Origin: CAYPJE01 sp964410945
Lineage (GTDB): Bacteria; Fidelibacterota; Marinisomatia; Marinisomatales; TCS56
Assembly: GCA_964410945.1 (NCBI GenBank)
Contig: CAYPJE010000031.1
Location: 1 to 37,943, forward strand
Length of the DNA stretch: 37,943 nt
Direction of reading: 5' to 3'
Shown: in pieces, positions 8,733 through 15,499 of the stretch
Position numbering within the stretch: position 1 is the stretch's first letter
How the letters are laid out: every line of letters starts with the position of its first letter
Position numbers and translations under genes: made by a program
The notes under the pieces: model-generated
The model's database searches: none
The model's input: the letters and a program-made list of their open reading frames with translations, nothing else
Told to the model about the DNA's origin: nothing

Positions 8733-9887
8733 CTAAGCGCCGGTTTGTTCTGAAGTGCTTTCCTGATCTTCCTGGTTGAGCTTTTTAGTCAGCATGACAC
8801 CGGCCCCGGTAGCTGCACCGGCGATGGCACCGGCAATTGCTGCCGCACCAGGGGTAATGCCTCCTGATTTCTCCTCGCTGATCCCTGGGAAGCTTTCCGG
8901 TGGAGTGATCGATAGTACACTGGACTGTTCAAATTGCGGTTTGGTGAAGGCAACACCTTCTTCCGTGCAACCATAGCAGGGATGGCCGCCATTTACCGGC
9001 CAGCTGCCGGTGTCACCAAAATGGATGGATGGACAATTGGCATAGGTTTCCGGTCCTTTACAGCCCAATTTGTACAGGCAGTAACCCAGCCGATGGCCTT
9101 CATCTCCAAACTGGTCGGCGAAACGGCCAGCGTCAAAATGGGGACGCCGTTCACAATTATCGTGGATCAGGCGTCCGTAGGCAAACTTCGGCCGGCCCTT
9201 GCTGTCAAGTTCGGGTAGTTTACTTAAAGTCAGATAGTATAATACAGTTGATAACAGGTTATAGGGACTGGCCGGGCAACCGGGAATATTGATTACCGGT
9301 TTATCAGTGACAATCTTTTGTACACCGACTGCTCCAGTGGGATTTGGATCGGATGACTGGACGCCGCCCCAGGAAGCGCAGGAGCCGATGGCTACCACCG
9401 CTGCAGCTTTGGGAGCGATCTTGTTTAGGATATCCAGGGCCGTATGGCCGCCAACCTGGCAGTATATCCCGCCATCCTTGGTTGGTATTGATCCTTCCAC
9501 TACCAGAATGAATTTACCTTCGTTGGCTGCTATCGATGCATCACGGGCGGCTTCGGCCTGGTGCCCTGCTCCAACCATCAAGGTTTCTGAATAGTCCAGA
9601 GATATCATATTAAGGACCAGGTCTTCAACTTTTGGATGGGTAGCCCGCAGTAGTGTTTCGGTACAGCCGGTACATTCCTGGAAATGCAGCCAGATGATCG
9701 GTGCCCGCTGTGGGTTGGTTATGGTCTTAGCTACTTTGGCAGACAGGCTGTATGGTAATCCCATGGCAGCGGTAATAGCCGTACAGAACTTAACGAAATC
9801 ACGCCTGGTGTATCCATGTAGTTCCAGAGTGTCGTCTCGAAGCTGTGTTAAATCGCTGTCCCTTTCCTCATTGAGTCGCTCGGACAT
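8733..9887 (-). CDS. hybO: [NiFe]-hydrogenase small subunit, Tat-exported (Hyb type)
   Basis: This is a 384-residue small subunit. A long n-region precedes the twin-arginine motif RRDFVKF (Arg28-Arg29), which exports the folded large/small pair. Cluster ligands are visible in ECTGCTETLL, GSCASWGG and PGCPASPYNLL (proximal cluster) and in the Cys/His-rich region from HDNCERRPHF to GHPCYGCTEEG (medial and distal clusters). The C-terminus carries an Ala/Gly-rich hydrophobic anchor and then a charged tail. The proximal motif is the standard CTGC, without the extra cysteine of oxygen-tolerant enzymes. AAGGAG lies seven bases before the ATG. It is the first structural gene of the hyb set. Confidence 0.95.
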   Translation of the reverse strand: MSERLNEERDSDLTQLRDDTLELHGYTRRDFVKFCTAITAAMGLPYSLSAKVAKTITNPQRAPIIWLHFQECTGCTETLLRATHPKVEDLVLNMISLDYSETLMVGAGHQAEAARDASIAANEGKFILVVEGSIPTKDGGIYCQVGGHTALDILNKIAPKAAAVVAIGSCASWGGVQSSDPNPTGAVGVQKIVTDKPVINIPGCPASPYNLLSTVLYYLTLSKLPELDSKGRPKFAYGRLIHDNCERRPHFDAGRFADQFGDEGHRLGYCLYKLGCKGPETYANCPSIHFGDTGSWPVNGGHPCYGCTEEGVAFTKPQFEQSSVLSITPPESFPGISEEKSGGITPGAAAIAGAIAGAATGAGVMLTKKLNQEDQESTSEQTGA

Positions 9888-10000
9888 ATTGCGTCTCCTT
9901 ATATTGATCGTTAATTCCCCTGATTTAATGATAAGCGGTTCGGTTTATCCTGATTATCATAATTATTGAATGGCTGCTGTTCCGTTTTCCGTTATCCTAT

Positions 10001-10564
10001 TTAAGTTGTTTTCTGCTGGCGGTTTTCCAAATGACAGAAATGTTTGTGCTGCTGAATCTTGCAGTATTCTTCGAAACGTCCTTCACAATTCAGGCATAGA
10101 ACATCCAGGTTGTCAACATTATCCAGGCAGAGATCAATGAATTTTTCCAGACCGCGATTGAAGGTTTCCCGGTCCTCATAAGAAAAATAGTTGAGGATAT
10201 TGGCATGGCGGGCCAGGACATATTCCTCATAATTGGAGATTATATCTTTACCTTGCTCGGTCAATTTTATATTTACGGCCCGGCGATCATTGGGGTCGGT
10301 GTGGCGGGTTACCAGTTTTAATGAGCATAGTTTGTCTATTTGTTGAGTTATGGCCGGCCGACTGAGATGGAGGATGGATGAAAGATCGCTGGCTGACTTG
10401 CCAGTTGATATCAATAATGTTTTCAATATATGTAATTGTGTTTTTGAGATCGGCAGGGGGCAGACATCACGTAAAAATATTTGAACGCAAATATCATTCA
10501 TTATTTCCGCAAACAGCTGAATGTTGCTGGAAATATGTGGAATTCTTGGGTACTTGCTTAACAT
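10001..10564 (-). CDS. MarR-family transcriptional regulator with Cys-rich C-terminal tail
   Basis: This 187-residue winged-helix regulator has a recognisable MarR core: KSASDLSSILHLSRPAITQQIDKL (helices 3 and 4), the wing segment TDPNDRRAVNIKLTEQGK, and dimerisation helices at both ends. An unusual extension holds Cys157, Cys160, Cys168 and Cys177 (CX2CX7CX8C), with His residues around the last cysteine, plus Cys146 just upstream. This looks able to bind zinc or an Fe-S cluster or to sense thiols. The gene lies 113 bases upstream of hybO in the same orientation, so the hyb operon and its own gene are the natural targets. Inverted repeats overlap its start codon. Confidence 0.88.
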   Translation of the reverse strand: MLSKYPRIPHISSNIQLFAEIMNDICVQIFLRDVCPLPISKTQLHILKTLLISTGKSASDLSSILHLSRPAITQQIDKLCSLKLVTRHTDPNDRRAVNIKLTEQGKDIISNYEEYVLARHANILNYFSYEDRETFNRGLEKFIDLCLDNVDNLDVLCLNCEGRFEEYCKIQQHKHFCHLENRQQKTT

Positions 10565-10586
10565 ACTTAACTATTAAGTACCTTAA
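10564..10586. promoter_or_regulatory. overlapping inverted repeats at the marR start (candidate autoregulatory operator)
   Basis: TACTTAA at 10564-10570 and TTAAGTA at 10574-10580 form a perfect 7-3-7 palindrome. Overlapping it, TTAAG at 10574-10578 and CTTAA at 10582-10586 form a 5-3-5 palindrome. The first base of the MarR start codon lies inside the repeat. MarR dimers typically bind palindromes of this size, so autorepression is a reasonable inference. Confidence 0.45.
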
Positions 10587-10625
10587 TAATAAAGCTATTT
10601 AATTTATATGGCAAGTATTTTTAAG

Positions 10626-10650
10626 AGTTGTAAGGAGGTGATTTACAACT
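10626..10650. other. 8-bp hairpin with an anti-Shine-Dalgarno-like loop
   Basis: AGTTGTAA at 10626-10633 is perfectly complementary to TTACAACT at 10643-10650. The nine-base loop reads GGAGGTGAT on the plus strand and ATCACCTCC on the transcribed minus strand. The loop plus its 3' flank (ATCACCTCCTTA) matches the conserved 3' end of bacterial 16S rRNA. It lies between the ACT gene and the marR gene, both read leftwards. There is no U-run, so it is not an obvious terminator. It could be an operator palindrome (TTGTAA-N9-TTACAA) or an RNA element. Confidence 0.4.
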
Positions 10651-10682
10651 ATTTAATGCGAACGATTGTCAATAAGTAGAAA

Positions 10683-11156
10683 TCAAGGAAGCGTGAATAC
10701 TGTCAACAGACTGTCGTAGGCATGCTGAAAATCATCATCGGCTATAATACAGCAAATCGAGGAAATTGAAGTTGAAATACCCAGGATATTAATGTTGTTT
10801 TTACCCAAGGCGTAGCACATCCGGCCGCAAATGGCTGGTTTCTCGCGGAAATGGGGGCCGTAGATGGTCAACAGGGATACGAAGGGTCGGCTTTTAATGA
10901 TTGAAGCATAGTGATCCTTCTTGTGATTATTGATTATATCCAGTGCTTCCTGGTTACGGTCGGGATTGATACAGATTGTTATATTGGCCATCCCCTCAGA
11001 ATCTTCACCTTCGGCAATAAAATGCAGGTTTACTTCCGCGTCGCCCAGCAAGGTTAGTATCTGTCCGGCATATCCCGGTTTATTCGGTAGTCCAAGGACC
11101 TCCAGCATGGTCAATCCACGGACTTCCAGAATTCCACCGATTGCAATTTTATCCAT
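10683..11156 (-). CDS. stand-alone double ACT-domain protein
   Basis: This is a 157-residue protein with no catalytic domain. It appears to consist of two ACT-like modules: residues about 17-80 (LEVLGLPNKPGYAGQILTLL, then NLHFIAEG) and about 88-157 (FVSLLTIYGPHFREKPAICG, then NINILGISTS). The pattern resembles the paired ACT domains at the C-terminus of aspartate kinases, which bind amino acids. Here they are detached and encoded directly after a histidine kinase, overlapping its gene by eight bases. A role as a small-molecule-sensing partner of that kinase or of hydrogenase control is inferred from position only. Confidence 0.75.
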   Translation of the reverse strand: MDKIAIGGILEVRGLTMLEVLGLPNKPGYAGQILTLLGDAEVNLHFIAEGEDSEGMANITICINPDRNQEALDIINNHKKDHYASIIKSRPFVSLLTIYGPHFREKPAICGRMCYALGKNNINILGISTSISSICCIIADDDFQHAYDSLLTVFTLP

Positions 11157-12495
11157 TGATGGGGATCCTAACGGTTACACGGGTTCCAGAATTAATTTGA
11201 CTTTCAAATGTTATCTCACCGCCCATTTGATCGACCATTTTCTTGACTATATTCAGACCCAGTCCGGTTCCGATAGAAGCAAACTGTTTGGCGTTTTCTG
11301 CCCGGTAGAATTCATCGAAAATACGATTTTGATCGACTTCTGACATACCGATTCCGGTATCGGTTATATTAAAAGACCAGAATTTATTATCCAATTCTGT
11401 TTCAATGGTAACCGTACCACCTTCAGGAGTATATCTGATTGCGTTTGATAGAAGGTTTGAAAATATCTTTTCAAGAATAAAGCGGTCGATTTTCAGGTCG
11501 CCCCGTTCCGCACATATATTATGGACTATCCGAATGTTTTTTTCATCAGCCCGTGGTTTTTCATTTTCGATAAAATTATATAGATAATCGCAGGGTGTAA
11601 CCAGTTCGCGCTGATCGGTTGAAATCGGCCGGTCATAACTTAAATCAACCAGATCCTTCAAAATTTCCAGCATCTGGTTGGTCCGGCCGCGGGCACGGTT
11701 TAACATTTCCCGCACCTTATCCTGCAAGTCGGCTCCCAGTACGTCCAGAACTACATTGATTGAACTCTGAACTGCCACGATCGGGGATTTGAGTTCATGT
11801 GAAACAAACCGGAAGAATTTCATTTTCTCTTCAGTCGCCTTTTCCAGTTCCTGGTTCTGCTCGTAGATTAGATTTTTTACTTTCCTGTGACGGTTCATCA
11901 GCGTAACACCGATATATGAACTGACAAAAATGGTTACATAGAAACCGAGCAGGGCCAGAACCATATGGATCAGTGTGAAGCAATTCTGATTGATCTGGTA
12001 ATGATGGATGAGACCGGTGTGTTCGGCAATAGCGAGAAAGGTAAATAGTACGACTGCCACACCGGCCACCAGGAACGGTTGCCGGGGCTTATCAAAAATT
12101 GTGGCGGAAATAATTATGTGAAATATGTAGAAAAAATAGAACGGATTCTCCAAACCGCCGGAATAATGTATCACGAAAGTCAACAGAATCAGATCAAGGA
12201 TGATCTGGATCAGAACAAATTTCTCTTCACCTCCCAGGGTTTTAGGCGGGATTGCTTTTATATAGCGATAGTAGACGAAATTGGTCCCGGCCAGGGCGGT
12301 TACAACGCATAATAGGTTACCCAGCGGGATTACGTCGGGCAGCAGGAGTTTGGCTAGAAAGGCAAAAACAGTGGCTGCTCCGGTGGAAATCCACCGGAGG
12401 TTAATCAGCCATTTGTTTTTTCGTCGTAGTGAATCGGGAGTGTAAAAGGAATATTGGATGTCCTCGGAGATTTGTCCTCTTGAGGAATTATCCAA
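11149..12495 (-). CDS. membrane sensor histidine kinase with RegB/PrrB-like GGXXNPF motif
   Basis: This is a 448-residue kinase. About six hydrophobic helices span residues 30-200, followed by a short coiled coil, a dimerisation/phosphotransfer segment FVSHELKSP with His233, and a HATPase_c domain (NLLSNAIRYTPEGG, DTGIGM, GTGLGLNIVKKMV). Within the membrane region, residues 113-119 read GGLENPF. This matches the GGXXNPF heptapeptide that forms the quinone site in RegB/PrrB redox kinases. No cysteine is seen next to the phosphorylated His, unlike the redox Cys of RegB. The gene overlaps the upstream receiver gene by eight bases and the downstream ACT gene by eight bases, between two hydrogenase gene sets. 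Confidence 0.9.
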   Translation of the reverse strand: MDNSSRGQISEDIQYSFYTPDSLRRKNKWLINLRWISTGAATVFAFLAKLLLPDVIPLGNLLCVVTALAGTNFVYYRYIKAIPPKTLGGEEKFVLIQIILDLILLTFVIHYSGGLENPFYFFYIFHIIISATIFDKPRQPFLVAGVAVVLFTFLAIAEHTGLIHHYQINQNCFTLIHMVLALLGFYVTIFVSSYIGVTLMNRHRKVKNLIYEQNQELEKATEEKMKFFRFVSHELKSPIVAVQSSINVVLDVLGADLQDKVREMLNRARGRTNQMLEILKDLVDLSYDRPISTDQRELVTPCDYLYNFIENEKPRADEKNIRIVHNICAERGDLKIDRFILEKIFSNLLSNAIRYTPEGGTVTIETELDNKFWSFNITDTGIGMSEVDQNRIFDEFYRAENAKQFASIGTGLGLNIVKKMVDQMGGEITFESQINSGTRVTVRIPING

Positions 12496-12877
12496 TGGGC
12501 AGATTCCGTTTTACGGTGTCCAGCAGAGCCTGCGGGTTGACCGGTTTTTCCAGGAATTCATCTACGGGAAGGAAATTCTCGTCTTTATTCGGATCAAAGG
12601 CAAAGCCGGTTTGGGCACCGACAGCTGTGACCATTACAATCGGAATATCTTTAGTGGCTTCTTCGTTGCGAATCTGGTAGGCCAGATGGAATCCTTCGTC
12701 TTGGGTCCCCATCATTACGTCCAGGATCAGAAGCGCCGGTTGCTGTTCCTTGAGCATCTCAAATCCCTTATTGCCTTCCTGGGCATCTATTACTTCATAG
12801 CCACCCGCTTCTAAGGTGATTCGCATAGCTTCAACGAGATCAATATCGTCATCGATGATCATGATTTTCTTGGGCAT
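12488..12877 (-). CDS. single-domain response regulator (CheY-like)
   Basis: This is a 129-residue receiver with no output domain. The acidic triad Asp9-Asp10-Asp11, phosphoacceptor Asp53 in LLILDVMMG, Thr in MVTAVG and Lys in FLEKPV are all present. A longer loop before the final helix (FAFDPNKDENFLPVDEF) is of a kind I associate with receivers encoded beside hydrogenases in anaerobes. It overlaps the RegB-like kinase gene by eight bases and is the evident partner of that kinase. With no DNA-binding domain it must act by protein contact or pass phosphate on. GAGGG lies just before the ATG, 12 bases after the upstream protease gene. Confidence 0.92.
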   Translation of the reverse strand: MPKKIMIIDDDIDLVEAMRITLEAGGYEVIDAQEGNKGFEMLKEQQPALLILDVMMGTQDEGFHLAYQIRNEEATKDIPIVMVTAVGAQTGFAFDPNKDENFLPVDEFLEKPVNPQALLDTVKRNLPIG

Positions 12878-12889
12878 AATTCCCTCGAA

Positions 12890-13396
12890 TTAAACGGTTG
12901 TTGATTGTTGTATTTCTAAAATTTTTGATACGGCTACTGGAACAGCCTGAGCTACTGCCGGACTCAAACCGGATGCGATATTCAACTGCTCCGGTTCAAT
13001 TCCTATGATCGTAATTTTTGGTGGTAATGCTTCCGCCATTCGTGCGATCTCAAATGTTTCCGCCAGGCTGATTCCGTGCAGGGAAAGATGATCATTCTTT
13101 ATCATCATGTCAACCTGATCGAAACCGAAGACCTGAACTGTTCCCGGCTTGGTATCCATGTAAGCAGCATCAATTATTATGACATGACTGGTGTCAGTGA
13201 AATAGTCTATCAGACCTAACGCATCGGTGGCTCCGTCAATCAAGTCTACCGACTCCATTTCGGGTAAATCCGATAAAGCATTCAAGACTGCCTCGCCGAC
13301 ACCATCATCGCCATATAAACTGTTGCCTACCGCAATAATTTTCATTTTTGCAGTGGAATTATCGGTGATCGGTTCTGATTTAACCTTCTGAATCAT
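12890..13396 (-). CDS. [NiFe]-hydrogenase maturation protease for the group 3b enzyme
   Basis: This peptidase of the HyaD/HycI family should cleave the C-terminal tail of HydA. The core begins MKIIAVGNSLYGDDGVG, with an Asp at the nickel-contacting position. It continues with DGATDALGLIDYF, IIIDAAYMD and the histidine region DHLSLHGISLAETF. The frame opens with ATG 13396, which overlaps hydA by 17 bases and gives 168 residues. A second ATG at 13345 would start right at the conserved core and give 151 residues. Neither has a strong Shine-Dalgarno, so the start is unsettled. It differs clearly from the HybD-like protease at 4353, so each hydrogenase has its own. Confidence 0.9.
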   Translation of the reverse strand: MIQKVKSEPITDNSTAKMKIIAVGNSLYGDDGVGEAVLNALSDLPEMESVDLIDGATDALGLIDYFTDTSHVIIIDAAYMDTKPGTVQVFGFDQVDMMIKNDHLSLHGISLAETFEIARMAEALPPKITIIGIEPEQLNIASGLSPAVAQAVPVAVSKILEIQQSTTV

Positions 13397-14696
13397 CGAT
13401 GAATTCTACGTTCAATAAATGAACTGAGCAAGAGATACAAGGATCGTAAGCCCGGACCAGCATCTCCAGATGTTTGGTGATGTCTTCTTTAGGCTTTTCG
13501 ATTATCTCCGGTACCAGTTTTTTCATATCGTCGTCGATATTCGCCAGGTTCTGCCCGGTCGGAATGATGCAGTTGGCGGCAACGATTTCACCCTTGCGGT
13601 CATATTCATATTCATGGAACAGAATACCGCGTGGTACTTCCGTTGTACCGGCACCGACACCAAATTTGGTCGGGGTCTGGTTTGGTTTTTCATCCTTAAG
13701 ACCCATTTCCAGCAGACGGTCAATTATCTTGATCGAATCCTCGACACAGTGGGCACATTCCACAACCTGGGCAACATTATTCATATACGGATTGTAACAG
13801 TCCGCTTTCAGGCCCAGTTCTTCAGCTGCATTCAGTGAAATCTCGGTCAACTGTGAATTGTTGTTGTTCCAGCGGGCCAGGGCACCGACCATGTAGCTGC
13901 TGCGATTATTCTTGGCATGCTTGCTGGTGGAATGGCTGACCACAAATTCATTGGTAATGCTGCGGTAGTCATGAACATCGGCATAACCGGTATCGGAGGA
14001 ATAAATATCTCCTTCATAGAGGGCATATTCATTCTTATCCTTCACGGAAATATACTCGGTTTCGCGCACGAAATCCGGTATACCGCCGGCGAGGGCCTTG
14101 ACTGTTTCCACGGTAGCGTTGAAATCCGGAATTGCTTCCTCGACCAGGCGGCGACGGATTTCCTTCAATTCACCAACGGTGGGAATTCGGGTGAAACCAC
14201 CGGGTACCGGTGTGATCGGATGGACAGCCCGTCCACTGACGATATCACCGATATCGTTGGCCAGACGCTTCATCCGCAGGGCCCGCAGGATTACTTCCTT
14301 GTGGGTCGGGATCAGCGGAAAAACGCTGGGTGCATTCAGCAGGTCGGGTGCCACAAGGAAATAGACATGCAGCACGTTGGATTGCAGGGTAGCGCCATGA
14401 ACCAGCAGTTTGCGAAGCAGAAGGGTCTGTTCGGAAATCTCCAGTCCCAGGGCATCTTCTGTGGCTTTCAGTGAGGTCATCTGGTGGCCCAGGGAACAGA
14501 TTCCGCAGATACGGGAGGTGATGATTGCTGCTTCGTGGAAGCTGCGGCCTTTCAGCATCGCTTCAAAATAGCGTGGCGCCTCTACGATTTGCAACTCAGC
14601 CTTCTCTAACCGCCCCTCATTCATATTGACAACAATATTCCCGTGTCCTTCGACGCGGGTCAGATGATGTACATTAATATCTAAGTTCTTACTCAT
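13380..14696 (-). CDS. hydA: [NiFe]-hydrogenase large subunit, group 3b (sulfhydrogenase alpha)
   Basis: This is a 438-residue cytosolic catalytic subunit. The N-terminus NVHHLTRVEGHGNIVV, the L1 motif SRICGICSLGHQ and the C-terminal L2 motif DPCISCSVHLLNVEF are typical of group 3 enzymes. The tail after DPCISCSVH is the expected protease substrate. It lacks the length and export context of group 1 subunits. It is preceded by the genes for beta (4Fe-4S), gamma (FAD/NAD) and delta (small) subunits, the arrangement of archaeal and bacterial NADP-linked bidirectional hydrogenases. Such enzymes can evolve or consume H2, and in Pyrococcus they also reduce sulfur. Confidence 0.93.
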   Translation of the reverse strand: MSKNLDINVHHLTRVEGHGNIVVNMNEGRLEKAELQIVEAPRYFEAMLKGRSFHEAAIITSRICGICSLGHQMTSLKATEDALGLEISEQTLLLRKLLVHGATLQSNVLHVYFLVAPDLLNAPSVFPLIPTHKEVILRALRMKRLANDIGDIVSGRAVHPITPVPGGFTRIPTVGELKEIRRRLVEEAIPDFNATVETVKALAGGIPDFVRETEYISVKDKNEYALYEGDIYSSDTGYADVHDYRSITNEFVVSHSTSKHAKNNRSSYMVGALARWNNNNSQLTEISLNAAEELGLKADCYNPYMNNVAQVVECAHCVEDSIKIIDRLLEMGLKDEKPNQTPTKFGVGAGTTEVPRGILFHEYEYDRKGEIVAANCIIPTGQNLANIDDDMKKLVPEIIEKPKEDITKHLEMLVRAYDPCISCSVHLLNVEFIDDSEG

Positions 14697-14731
14697 TGTT
14701 ATTCCTTTTAAGTATTCCGGCCTACAACCTG

Positions 14732-15499
14732 TTATTTAAAGCTCGATTGTTTCGAATAGCTGTTGAACAGGAGCAGCCGTTTTTCCGCTTCCTTTAAAGA
14801 AAGCCCGTGGGAGGTCAGGATTTCCAGCATGGCGTTTTTATTGGGGTTGGGAACGAGTCCGCGACAACCGGTGCAGAATTGTCCGAAACTGGGACAGACC
14901 GCATCACATCCGGCGCGGGTAATGGGACCCAGGCAAACCATACCGCGATCAAACAGACATTCGTTCTCGCGCAGTTTACATTCCACACAAACCGGATAGT
15001 CTGGTTTTTCCGGCAGCTTACCCATAACCAGGGCTTTAAATACTACCAGAAATTCCGGAATACTCATTGGACAGCCATGGATTTCGTAATCGACTTTTAC
15101 GATGGCCGAAACCGGCATGGCCGGCAGGGTGGGGAACAGGTATTTATCTTCCCCATAGACCGATTCTCTGACATCTTCAATCGGCTGGAGGTTTTTCATG
15201 GCATTGACACCACCGATCGAAGCACAGGAGCCCAGGGCTACCAGCACCTTCGTGCGCCGGCGGATGTCGTGAATCCTTGATACGCAGGACGGAGTAGAAA
15301 TAGAACCTTCGATAAAGGCGACATCATATTCATCGGCCTTATCGTCCATCGCTTCACGAAACTCAACAATGTCCACATGCTCCAGCAGGTCCAGGATATG
15401 GTTTTCCAGATCCAGTTTATTTAATTGGCAACCTTCGCAACTAGTAAAATCGAAAAACGCAACTTTCGGTTTTGTCTTGGGTGCAGTCGGGGTACTCAT
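14732..15499 (-). CDS. hydD: [NiFe]-hydrogenase small subunit, group 3b (sulfhydrogenase delta)
   Basis: This 255-residue small subunit has no signal peptide. The proximal cluster is indicated by FTSCEGCQLNKL, ALGSCASIGG and IHGCPMS. The C-terminal half is rich in cysteines: CVECKLRENECLF, MVCLGPITRAGCDAVCP and FCTGCRG. These fit the two further [4Fe-4S] clusters of group 3 small subunits. It should relay electrons between HydA and the HydB/HydG module in the cytosol. Its start overlaps the stop of hydG by one base, and hydA follows after 35 bases with AAGGA before its ATG. Confidence 0.92.
   Translation of the reverse strand: MSTPTAPKTKPKVAFFDFTSCEGCQLNKLDLENHILDLLEHVDIVEFREAMDDKADEYDVAFIEGSISTPSCVSRIHDIRRRTKVLVALGSCASIGGVNAMKNLQPIEDVRESVYGEDKYLFPTLPAMPVSAIVKVDYEIHGCPMSIPEFLVVFKALVMGKLPEKPDYPVCVECKLRENECLFDRGMVCLGPITRAGCDAVCPSFGQFCTGCRGLVPNPNKNAMLEILTSHGLSLKEAEKRLLLFNSYSKQSSFK

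Noticed and set aside
9951..9963. FNR/CRP-like palindrome upstream of hybO (TGATTATCA overlapping ATTATCATAAT)
   Set aside because: The half-sites do not match TTGAT-N4-ATCAA spacing. The short AT-rich palindrome is too weak to call an operator without comparison to other genomes.
10632..10678. A leader peptide on the plus strand behind AAGGAGGTGAT
   Set aside because: The only frame is seven codons long (ATG at 10655), poorly spaced from the ribosome binding site, and no plus-strand gene follows.
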